From: an uncultured Spirochaetales bacterium
GTDB taxonomy: Bacteria > Spirochaetota > Spirochaetia > Sphaerochaetales > Sphaerochaetaceae
Length of the DNA: 58,223 bases
Reading direction: 5' to 3'
NCBI GenBank assembly: GCA_949295675.1
Contig: CASFMA010000067.1
Coordinates: 1-58,223 of the forward strand
Shown: piece by piece, positions 51,222 through 58,223 of the stretch
How the letters are laid out: each line of letters opens with the position of its first letter
Numbering within the stretch: position 1 is the stretch's first letter
Notes under the pieces: generated by a model
What the model saw: the letters and a program-made list of their open reading frames with translations, nothing else
Told to the model about the DNA's origin: nothing
The model's database searches: none
Made by a program: the position numbers and the translations under genes

Positions 51222-53186
51222 TTATTTGACTGTGTACTGTTTTGCAAGAGCCTCAAACTCATCTCCTTCAAGCACTTCCTTCTCCAGCAGCGCCTGGGCT
51301 ATGTGTTCCAGCGCTTCCTTGTTCTTCTCAAGGTTTGCCTTGACTATGCCATAGCGGTCGTTTATGAGCCTGGCTGTCTCTGTGTCTATGTACTCCTGTG
51401 TCTTCTCCGAGTATTCCTTGCCGCCTGAGACTCCTTCTATCCCGGACTTTGTCTTCGGAAGCGTCATGTTGCGGTAACGCTCAGACATTCCGTAGTCTGT
51501 TATCATCTGGCGTACTGTGTCCGAGGCCCGTGATATATCATTGCTTGCGCCTGTCGATATATTCGAGAATGTCACCTCTTCGGCGGCTCTTCCTCCAAGA
51601 AGCACGTCAACGGAGCCAAGCAGTTCATCTTCAGAGAGCAGGAACCTGTCCTCTGTCGGGTACTGCAGCGTATAGCCGAGGGCTCCATAGCCTCTTGGGA
51701 TTATCGAGATCTTCGACACAGGGGATGATCCTGGCGTGAGGAATGCCGTGAGGGCATGGCCTGTCTCGTGGTATGCGACCCTGATCCTCTCCTTTTCATC
51801 GAGCACGCGGCTCTTCCTCTCAAGTCCGGCTATTGATTTCTCTATCGCGTTCTCGAAGTCTACCTGCGATATGCTTGTGTGGTGCTCCCGCACGGCTATC
51901 AGGGCAGCTTCATTTGCAATGTTCGCAAGATCAGCTCCAGCAAGTCCTCCGGATGCCTGGGCAATCTTCCTGAGATCTACCGAATCATCAAGCTTCATTC
52001 CTTTCGTATGTATCCTGAGGATCGCTTCACGGCCGGCAAGGTCCGGCTTGTCGACAAGCACCTGCCTGTCAAAGCGTCCCGGGCGCAGCAGGGCAGGGTC
52101 AAGTATCTCCGGCCTGTTCGTAGCCGCAAGGATTATGACGCCGGTCCTTGAATCAAATCCGTCCATCTCGACAAGCAGCTGGTTGAGCGTCTGCTCTCGC
52201 TCATCATTGCCGCCGATGCTGGCATTCGAGCGCTGGCGGCCGATGGCATCGATCTCGTCTATGAATATTATGCAGGGGCTCTTCTCCTTCGCCTGCTTGA
52301 AGAGGTCACGTACCCTTGCTGCTCCTACGCCTACGAACATCTCGACGAAATCAGCGCCGCTCATGCGGAAGAACGGTACGCCGGCTTCTCCTGCGACAGC
52401 CTTTGCCAGCAGTGTCTTTCCAGTTCCAGGAGGACCTACGAGAAGCACGCCTTTCGGTATATGGGCACCCATTTCAGTGTACTTCTCAGGGCGCTTGAGG
52501 AAGTCTACGACTTCTTCCAGTTCCGCTTTTGCTTCATCCTCGCCGGCTACATCGGCAAACCTTATTCCAGTCTCGCCTTCAGCGACAAGCTGGCTCTTGT
52601 TCTGGTTGAACGACATCACTCCCTGTGCGTTGCCGGTGATCTTCCGCGACATCCAGGCATAGAATATGAAGAATATCGCGATTGGGAAGATCATCGAGAT
52701 GATTGATGCAAGCACAGATGGCTTCGGTGGCTCTGTTGCGTAGTACTCAACGCCTTTTGAGTCGAGAAGAGGCACGAAGCTTGGATCATCTATCATGTAT
52801 GTCTGGTACGGTATTATGGCTGATGTATCCAGATTAAGCGGTATCTGCCGGCTTCTTGCGATCTCATTCAGCATCCCCACGGCGTCATCCTTCGTGACTG
52901 AATATCCTATGTACTGATCACCATCGAATGCCACCTGAACGATAGTTCCGTCGTCAATCAGGCTTTTGAACGTGCTGTAATCAACGTTGGCATATTGTAT
53001 ATGCGGCGTGAACAGCAGGTAGTTTATCAGGAATACAAGCAGCAGCGCTACGATGAAGGACCACGCTGAATATGTGAACTTCTTCCTCTTGTCGTTGCTG
53101 CCTTTTCCCTCTGTATGTATGCCAGGATCCTGCTTATGCTTCCTGGTGCTGTCGTCTGCCATGAGCAGATTGTCCTTATCTTCCAT
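51222..53186 (-). CDS. ftsH: ATP-dependent zinc metalloprotease FtsH
   Basis: 654 residues. Transmembrane helices lie at about 43-59 and 161-179 around a periplasmic domain. The AAA+ module has Walker A GPPGTGKT (251-258), Walker [13 protein letters not shown] and the pore [16 protein letters not shown]. The protease domain has HETGH. It degrades membrane and regulatory proteins. The frame runs 34 codons further upstream, but those lie across a likely promoter (CATAAT, 53217-53212), so the ATG at 53186 with AAGGAA 9 nt upstream is used. Confidence 0.95.
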   Translation of the reverse strand: MEDKDNLLMADDSTRKHKQDPGIHTEGKGSNDKRKKFTYSAWSFIVALLLVFLINYLLFTPHIQYANVDYSTFKSLIDDGTIVQVAFDGDQYIGYSVTKDDAVGMLNEIARSRQIPLNLDTSAIIPYQTYMIDDPSFVPLLDSKGVEYYATEPPKPSVLASIISMIFPIAIFFIFYAWMSRKITGNAQGVMSFNQNKSQLVAEGETGIRFADVAGEDEAKAELEEVVDFLKRPEKYTEMGAHIPKGVLLVGPPGTGKTLLAKAVAGEAGVPFFRMSGADFVEMFVGVGAARVRDLFKQAKEKSPCIIFIDEIDAIGRQRSNASIGGNDEREQTLNQLLVEMDGFDSRTGVIILAATNRPEILDPALLRPGRFDRQVLVDKPDLAGREAILRIHTKGMKLDDSVDLRKIAQASGGLAGADLANIANEAALIAVREHHTSISQVDFENAIEKSIAGLERKSRVLDEKERIRVAYHETGHALTAFLTPGSSPVSKISIIPRGYGALGYTLQYPTEDRFLLSEDELLGSVDVLLGGRAAEEVTFSNISTGASNDISRASDTVRQMITDYGMSERYRNMTLPKTKSGIEGVSGGKEYSEKTQEYIDTETARLINDRYGIVKANLEKNKEALEHIAQALLEKEVLEGDEFEALAKQYTVK

Positions 53187-53211
53187 CTTTCTGTTTTCCT
53201 TATTCCTTAAG

Positions 53212-53217
53212 ATTATG
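53212..53217 (-). promoter_or_regulatory. Probable -10 box of ftsH
   Basis: CATAAT on the minus strand; a TTGCCT lies 15 nt upstream, shorter than ideal. No CIRCE element or sigma-32-type site was recognised. Confidence 0.35.
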
Positions 53218-53282
53218 GCCTCATTCCAAGGCAGGCAAGCTTCTTCATCCAAATTACACGTTGTGTCTAAATGACAGAGCCT

Positions 53283-53311
53283 TTGCAATATATCGTGATG
53301 GCGAATACAAT
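53283..53311 (+). promoter_or_regulatory. Leaderless promoter of the sensor kinase gene
   Basis: TTGCAA (53283-53288), a 17-nt spacer and TACAAT (53306-53311), then 6 nt to the ATG at 53318. Confidence 0.62.
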
Positions 53312-53317
53312 CGGAAT

Positions 53318-54598
53318 ATGGCTAAAGCAGGAACAAGACGTGATAAGCACCGCAGGCGTGATGGGATGGAGTCATCTGCCACTACGCTTGTGATAACGAT
53401 TGCATTCGTTTTCCTGCTTGTGCTGGCCATCATACTTTCCTCATCGCTCATCGAGGCCGAGAACCTGCGGAGGGAGAATGCCGTGGAGCGTGCTTATTCA
53501 GATATCCTGATGGCTCTCAGGATGGGCGGGGACGTTGACAGGATGATGAGGGATGAGCATGTCCTTGGCTTCGGATACTATACCCATATGGGTACCCCTC
53601 TTTATGTGTGGGGGGATGCCTATCAGCGTCTTCCTCTCACATCGTTCCCTTCAGGCACGGACATAAATGGATCATATTCCTCTTATGACAGCACGACAGG
53701 AGTCATCGATACTGTGCGTTACGTCAGCTCTGTATTCGTATCTCCTGAGAATCTTCTGAGGGAGAGCGGCTCTGTCATTGAGTATCCTGATCTCATATAT
53801 ATATCATTCGATGCCTCCAGTTATGCCGAACGCGTACGTTTCCTGATAGCGATATCGTTCCTGGCGTGCATAGGGATACTGGCAATCTATCTCATAGTCC
53901 TCTATATCTTCACGCAGAACACCAGATACAGGGAGACTCTCAGGCGCCAGGAGAGCCTCGTGCGCCTTGGACAGGCTGCGAGAACGCTGACCCATGAGAT
54001 AAAGAACCCGCTTTCCGCCATCAGGCTTGAGGTCGCTATCCTCAAACGCAATGTGCCGCCTTCGCTTATCGATGATGTGGCTATCATCGACCATGAGACA
54101 GACAGGCTTACGAAGCTCACTGACAAGGTATCTGATTATCTGCGCAATCCGCTTGGCAATCCGCAGCTTCTTGATATAGTCCAGGAGCTTCGCATACTTA
54201 TATCGCTGTTCCCTGAAGGCGTGCGCCTCAGGAATGATGCCGAAGAGGGGCTTCTCATCCTGTTTGATCCTGACAGGCTCAGGTCTGTGCTTGAGAACCT
54301 GATAAAGAATGGTGTCGAGGCCTGCGAGGGCATGGATATCGATGTTGAAGTCTCTGTGGAGGCCAGCGAGAAGGACAGGTGCATCATATATGTGAAGGAC
54401 AAGGGCATCGGGCTTTCCGAAAGCGATGTCAAGCGTATATTCGATCCGTTCTACACGACTAAGATACATGGTTCAGGCATAGGTTTGTCGATAAGCCAGC
54501 AGTTTGTGGAGGCCGCCGGAGGGCGCCTTCGCCTGTATCCTGGCGCATATGGCGGCACGACAGCGGAGGTAATCCTGCCTCTGCAGGCTAGGAGTTGA
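53318..54598 (+). CDS. NtrB-like sensor histidine kinase
   Basis: 426 residues. Two transmembrane helices (about 21-43 and 174-199) flank a periplasmic sensor of about 130 residues with no recognised fold. The cytoplasmic part has the H-box ARTLTHEIKNPLSAIRLE with H226, then N, G1 and G2 boxes (LENLIKNGVEACEG, VKDKGIGLSE, HGSGIGLSISQQFVEAAGG). The H-box belongs to the NtrB/ZraS group that pairs with sigma-54 activators. The start is 6 nt after TACAAT; no ribosome site. The response regulator follows at 3 bp. Confidence 0.9.
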   Translation: MAKAGTRRDKHRRRDGMESSATTLVITIAFVFLLVLAIILSSSLIEAENLRRENAVERAYSDILMALRMGGDVDRMMRDEHVLGFGYYTHMGTPLYVWGDAYQRLPLTSFPSGTDINGSYSSYDSTTGVIDTVRYVSSVFVSPENLLRESGSVIEYPDLIYISFDASSYAERVRFLIAISFLACIGILAIYLIVLYIFTQNTRYRETLRRQESLVRLGQAARTLTHEIKNPLSAIRLEVAILKRNVPPSLIDDVAIIDHETDRLTKLTDKVSDYLRNPLGNPQLLDIVQELRILISLFPEGVRLRNDAEEGLLILFDPDRLRSVLENLIKNGVEACEGMDIDVEVSVEASEKDRCIIYVKDKGIGLSESDVKRIFDPFYTTKIHGSGIGLSISQQFVEAAGGRLRLYPGAYGGTTAEVILPLQARS

Positions 54599-54601
54599 GA
54601 T

Positions 54602-55939
54602 GTGAAGATACTTATCTGCGATGATGAAGAGAACATCAGGAACGTGATGAAGCGGTTCCTTGCGATGGAGGGGATAGAGAGCGATACCGCAGAGAATGGG
54701 CTCTCGGCTGAGAGGATGCTGCGTGACAATGCCTATGATGCGCTGCTTGTCGATCTGCGGATGCCGGGGCTTGATGGCCTGTCACTCATAAGATGGATGA
54801 AGGCGGAGGGCTTCAGGCTCCCCGTGATAATGATAAGCGCCCATGGGGATATAACAGATGCTGTGACAGCTTTGAAGGAAGGCGCTTCTGATTATATCGT
54901 CAAGCCATTCGATCCTGAGGAGCTTGTAATAAAGATAAAGAACCTTGTCGAGTCGACGAACATGAAGAACATCGTCGAGGGTGGCAGGAGGGAGACTGGA
55001 TTCATCGGCGAGAGCACTGAGATGCTTCATATCAAGAGCATCATCCAGAAGATCGCCCCATCAGGCGCCACGGCCCTGATAACAGGTGAGTCAGGTACTG
55101 GAAAGGAGGTTGTCGCACGTGAGATCCATGCGTTCTCATCTGTCCCTGACGGGCCTTTCATCGCGATAAACATTGGAGGCGTTCCCGAAAACCTCCTTGA
55201 GTCAGAGCTGTTCGGATATGAGAAGGGAGCGTTCACAGGGGCTGATAAGAGGAAGACCGGCCTGTTTGAGCTTGCTTCTGGAGGCACGCTTTTCCTTGAC
55301 GAGATCGGCGATATGCCTCTGTCATTGCAGGTGAAGATCCTGCGTGTCCTGCAGGAGCGGAAGATCACGAGGCTTGGAGGCACGATGCAGATGCCGATCA
55401 ATGCAAGGATCGTCGCTGCGACGAACAAGGATCTCGAGGAGATGGTCAGGGAGGGCAGCTTCCGTGAGGATCTGTTCTATCGCCTGAATGTCGTGAGGAT
55501 ACATATCCCGCCGCTTCGTGAAAGGCGTTCGGATATCCCGCTGCTGGCGGCTTACATCGTCTCGAAATACAACAGGCAGATGGGCATGAGGATCACAGGG
55601 TTCGCTCCTGATGCGCTTGAAGCTCTCAAGAACCATCCGTTCTATGGCAACGTGAGGGAGCTTGAGAACGTGATAGAGCGGGCGATGATCTTCGCGGATG
55701 GCTCGGTGATAGGGCTTGATGATCTTGATCTGAGGTGCGCCATGATAAAGAAGCCGGCGGAAAGGCCTGATGACCAGGTGCATCTGCCTGAGGCGCTTTC
55801 CCTCAGGGACATAGAGCGGAATGCGATAATCAATGCGCTTCACAGATGGGAAGGCAACAGGACAAGGGCTGCCGAGGAGCTTGGGATAAGCCGCCGTACC
55901 TTGATTTCCAAGATCGCTGAGTATTCAATTGATTTATGA
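54602..55939 (+). CDS. NtrC-family sigma-54-dependent response regulator
   Basis: 445 residues from GTG 54602. The receiver domain has acidic pocket CDDEE and phospho-acceptor D51 in LLVDLRMPG. The AAA+ domain has Walker A TGESGTGKE, the sigma-54-contacting GAFTGA in GYEKGAFTGADKRK, and Walker B GGTLFLDEIGD. The C-terminal Fis-type helix-turn-helix ends NRTRAAEELGISRRTLISKI. It should activate sigma-54 promoters from upstream sites; the hsp20 promoter is one candidate in the window. AGGAG lies upstream. Confidence 0.95.
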   Translation: MKILICDDEENIRNVMKRFLAMEGIESDTAENGLSAERMLRDNAYDALLVDLRMPGLDGLSLIRWMKAEGFRLPVIMISAHGDITDAVTALKEGASDYIVKPFDPEELVIKIKNLVESTNMKNIVEGGRRETGFIGESTEMLHIKSIIQKIAPSGATALITGESGTGKEVVAREIHAFSSVPDGPFIAINIGGVPENLLESELFGYEKGAFTGADKRKTGLFELASGGTLFLDEIGDMPLSLQVKILRVLQERKITRLGGTMQMPINARIVAATNKDLEEMVREGSFREDLFYRLNVVRIHIPPLRERRSDIPLLAAYIVSKYNRQMGMRITGFAPDALEALKNHPFYGNVRELENVIERAMIFADGSVIGLDDLDLRCAMIKKPAERPDDQVHLPEALSLRDIERNAIINALHRWEGNRTRAAEELGISRRTLISKIAEYSIDL

Positions 55940-55970
55940 AAAGCGGTATCATCAGTGCGGAGTGTTTGAT

Positions 55971-56918
55971 ATGAAGAAGAGAATATATGCAGCAATGCTG
56001 CTTTTTTCCGCATTGCTTCTTTCGTTGTCTGCCGCAGATGTCTCTGTCGCGGCTCTTCGCGGCCCTACGGCAATGGGCCTGGCGAAGCTTATGTATGATT
56101 CTGAGAATGGTGTATCAGACGGCAATGCCTATACATTCACGCTTGAAGGAGCACCGGATGCTGTTGTACCTATGATCGTGAGAGGCGATGTCGATATCGC
56201 GGCAATACCGGGAAACCTTGCATCTGTGCTTTATCAGAGGACGAAGGGCAATGTCGAGGTGATAGGCATTAATACGCTTGGTGTCCTTTATATCGTTGAG
56301 AACGGCAGCAGCGTCGGTTCCATAGAGGACCTGAGGGGCCGTACGATCTATTCGGCAGGAAAGGGTGCGACTCCTGAGTATGCGCTCCAGTATGTGCTTG
56401 ACGCATATGGCCTTGAGGTCGGCAAGGATGTATATATCGAATGGAAGAGCGAGCATGCGGAATGCGTTGCGGCGCTTGCTTCCGATCCTCAGGGAGTTGC
56501 CATGCTGCCGCAGCCTTTCGCCACCACGGCGATGATGCGCGATGGGAACATCAGGGTAGCCCTTGATCTCAATGAGCTGTGGCAGGAGAAGACAGGCCAT
56601 GTGCTCATAACTGGTGTGACAGTCGCGAGGAAGGATTTCATCGAGGCCAATGAGGATGCCTTGTCGATATTCCTTTCCTCCTATGCTGATTCAGTTGAAT
56701 ATGTTAATGGCAATGCAGAGGGTGCCTCTCTTGTCGGCTATTACGGAATCGTGCCTGAGGCTGTGGCTGAAAAGGCTATACCGTACTGCAATATAGTGCT
56801 TATCACAGGAGAAGAGATGAAAAAAGCGCTTTCAGGCTATCTAGATATACTTTTCTCGCAGAATCCTCAGAGCGTTGGCGGGGCTGTTCCAGGGGATGAC
56901 TTCTACTACGCTGGATAA
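55971..56918 (+). CDS. ABC transporter substrate-binding protein (NMT1/SsuA-like)
   Basis: 315 residues. MKKRIYAAMLLFSALLLSLSA is a signal peptide without a lipobox. The fold is the type-II periplasmic binding protein of the NMT1/THI5 group: VAALRGPTAMGLAKLMYD, VDIAAIPGNLASVLYQR, LRGRTIYSAGKGATPEYAL. Relatives carry sulfonates, nitrate, thiamine precursors or riboflavin, so the ligand is open. The longer upstream frame overlaps the regulator gene; the ATG at 55971 with GGAG 8 nt upstream is preferred. Confidence 0.86.
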   Translation: MKKRIYAAMLLFSALLLSLSAADVSVAALRGPTAMGLAKLMYDSENGVSDGNAYTFTLEGAPDAVVPMIVRGDVDIAAIPGNLASVLYQRTKGNVEVIGINTLGVLYIVENGSSVGSIEDLRGRTIYSAGKGATPEYALQYVLDAYGLEVGKDVYIEWKSEHAECVAALASDPQGVAMLPQPFATTAMMRDGNIRVALDLNELWQEKTGHVLITGVTVARKDFIEANEDALSIFLSSYADSVEYVNGNAEGASLVGYYGIVPEAVAEKAIPYCNIVLITGEEMKKALSGYLDILFSQNPQSVGGAVPGDDFYYAG

Positions 56919-57651
56919 GGCAAGGAAAGCCGGAGCGATAGCGTTCTGGCTGATTGTGTGGGAACTGGCTTCTCTCGCTATAGGGGAGGAGTTGTTCCTG
57001 CCGTCTCCTGTCCGCGTTATTTCCCGCTTATCGGAGATCGTTCTCCTGCCGGAGTTCTGGTCATCTGTCCTTTTCACGCTTCTCCGGATAATGCTTGGCT
57101 TCGTCATCTCGGTGGCATCTGCGTCAGCGCTTGCTGTCATTGCGCATCTGTCAAGGACAGCAAAGATCCTTATCGATCCGCTTGTGAAGATAATACGCGC
57201 AACGCCTGTCGCATCTATCGTGATCCTCATGCTTGTGTGGATATCATCGCGCAATCTCTCCGTGCTTGTCTCGTTCATGATGGTTTTTCCTATTGTCTAT
57301 TCAAATGTGCTTGAGGGGATAGAGAATACTGACAGAAAGCTGCTTGAGGCTGCCGATGTCTATCGTATAGGGGCTGTGAGGAGAATCAGGTATATCTTCA
57401 TCCCTTCGGTGCTTCCTTACTTCAACGCATCAATCAGGTCAGCTCTCGGGCTTGCCTGGAAAAGCGGTATCGCAGCGGAGGTCATCGCACTGCCTGATGG
57501 CTCTATAGGGGAGAGGGTGTATGAGGCAAAGATCTACCTTTCCACTCCAGATCTCTTCGCATGGACATTCGTGATAATAGTGCTTGCGTTCCTTTTTGAG
57601 CATTTCTTCCTCTTCCTTACAGCGGCGGCTTCCAGGAGGGTCGAAGGATGA
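56896..57651 (+). CDS. ABC transporter permease (SsuC/TauC-like)
   Basis: 251 residues with about six transmembrane helices. The EAA-type loop is LEAADVYRIGAVRRIRYIFI followed by PSVLPYF, and GLAWKSGIAAEVIAL is typical of SsuC/TauC-like permeases. It forms the channel with the ATPase next door. The start at ATG 56896 overlaps the binding-protein gene by 23 bp; a TTG at 56875 is possible but less likely. Confidence 0.88.
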   Translation: MTSTTLDKARKAGAIAFWLIVWELASLAIGEELFLPSPVRVISRLSEIVLLPEFWSSVLFTLLRIMLGFVISVASASALAVIAHLSRTAKILIDPLVKIIRATPVASIVILMLVWISSRNLSVLVSFMMVFPIVYSNVLEGIENTDRKLLEAADVYRIGAVRRIRYIFIPSVLPYFNASIRSALGLAWKSGIAAEVIALPDGSIGERVYEAKIYLSTPDLFAWTFVIIVLAFLFEHFFLFLTAAASRRVEG

Positions 57652-58205
57652 GGATAGATATAAAGGAGAAGAGGTTCGGTGACAAGATCATATTCAAGGA
57701 TGCGTCATTCAGCTTCCCTGATAATGAGAGCAGCATCATAATAGCCCCTTCCGGAAAGGGAAAGACAACGCTGATGAGGATGCTTTCTGGCCTTGATGAT
57801 GATTTTGACGGTACGATCACAGGAAAGCCGGTGAAGCCAGTCGTCCTCTTCCAGGAGGACAGGCTCGTCGAGTGCATCACGGTGCTCTCCAATCTCTCTG
57901 CTGTCAATGCCAACAAGCATGCCGCTATCGATATGCTTTCACGTATGGGGCTTGATGGGGAGGAGCGGAGTATAGTGTCCACCCTCTCAGGCGGCATGAA
58001 GAGGCGTGTGGCAATTGCCAGGGCACTTCTTGTTGATTTCGATGTCCTTTTCCTTGATGAGCCTTTCTCAGGGCTGGACAGTGATACAAAAAGCCGCGTC
58101 GCCTCTGTGATTCTCCAGGTGGCATCTGGCCGGACTATTGTCGCGATAAGCCATTCAGAGGAAGATGCGGCCCTGCTTTCCGCCAGGACACTCGTCAGTC
58201 TTTAG
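57648..58205 (+). CDS. ABC transporter ATP-binding protein
   Basis: 185 residues, shorter than most import ATPases (about 240). Walker A reads APSGKGKTTL, with alanine in place of the first glycine; Q-loop LFQEDRL, signature LSGGMKRRVAIARAL, Walker B VLFLDEPFSGLD and the switch histidine in AISHSEEDAAL are present, so it should hydrolyse ATP. The start overlaps the permease stop by 4 bp. Complete inside the window. Confidence 0.88.
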   Translation: MRIDIKEKRFGDKIIFKDASFSFPDNESSIIIAPSGKGKTTLMRMLSGLDDDFDGTITGKPVKPVVLFQEDRLVECITVLSNLSAVNANKHAAIDMLSRMGLDGEERSIVSTLSGGMKRRVAIARALLVDFDVLFLDEPFSGLDSDTKSRVASVILQVASGRTIVAISHSEEDAALLSARTLVSL

Positions 58206-58223
58206 CTTTCCTGCTTTCGCTTG

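Noticed and set aside
53187-53288. 34 additional N-terminal residues for FtsH
   Set aside because: They cross a probable -10 box, are not hydrophobic or FtsH-like, and a usable AAGGAA site precedes ATG 53186.
1-58223. CRISPR arrays, intact insertion sequences, rRNA or tRNA genes
   Set aside because: No regularly spaced direct repeats, no complete transposase and no cloverleaf or rRNA motifs were seen by eye; a tRNA scan would settle the tRNA point.

Overview
The window reads as chromosomal DNA from a Gram-negative, fermentative bacterium, most likely a spirochaete of the Sphaerochaeta/Treponema type. That assignment is an inference from gene content: many Lol-type lipoproteins with short lipoboxes, periplasmic and outer-membrane-like hypotheticals, an NAD-linked multimeric [FeFe] hydrogenase beside rex, c-di-AMP synthesis, an M16C protease, and no respiratory chain genes. 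No rRNA or tRNA gene was recognised, so the taxonomy cannot be fixed from the window alone. Almost all of it is densely packed housekeeping sequence with short overlaps between genes.

Layout. 1-5.4 kb: the end of an AddA-like helicase-nuclease, then a leftward aroA-ltaE-EFR1 ferredoxin-aminotransferase operon. 5.5-12.9 kb: a lipoprotein, a SprT/DUF2786 protein, rimO-uvrD, rplM-rpsI behind a long structured leader, a secreted protein and recX. 12.9-16.2 kb: divergent adenine deaminase and purine permease. 16.3-19.3 kb: clpP, a lipoprotein phosphodiesterase, an OGG-type glycosylase and rex. 19.4-24.3 kb: a five-gene hydrogenase operon (hndA, GHKL ATPase, hndB, hndC, hndD) transcribed away from rex. 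24.3-33.3 kb: lipoproteins and envelope hypotheticals with ptsN, pepT and nfo. 33.3-42.7 kb: M16C protease and glpK, then cdaA-cdaR-acpS-truA-UDG-priA. 42.7-48 kb: a deacylase, hsp20, a 1.36-kb degenerate island (broken tyrosine recombinase, small peptide ORF with a facing antisense promoter), then a dat-ddc diaminopropane operon. 48-53.2 kb: leftward ftsH-hslO-rlmKL. 53.3-58.2 kb: NtrB/NtrC-like two-component pair and an ABC importer.

The strongest pattern not explained by gene content is in the promoters. At least thirteen genes, all first in their transcription units, lack a Shine-Dalgarno sequence. Instead each has a TANNNT-like -10 hexamer placed exactly 6-7 nt before the start codon, several with a good -35 box 17 nt further up. 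This is the geometry of leaderless transcripts. Genes inside operons, and other first genes, carry ordinary AGGAGG-like sites.

Other items of note are a CTG start codon supported by a perfect Shine-Dalgarno and a lipoprotein signal; a near-perfect sigma-54 promoter with an upstream palindrome before hsp20, in a genome segment that also encodes a GAFTGA-containing sigma-54 activator; palindromes covering the -35 and -10 boxes of the hydrogenase promoter next to rex; a cysteine-free HndB; and a possible type I toxin-antitoxin pair in the degenerate island.
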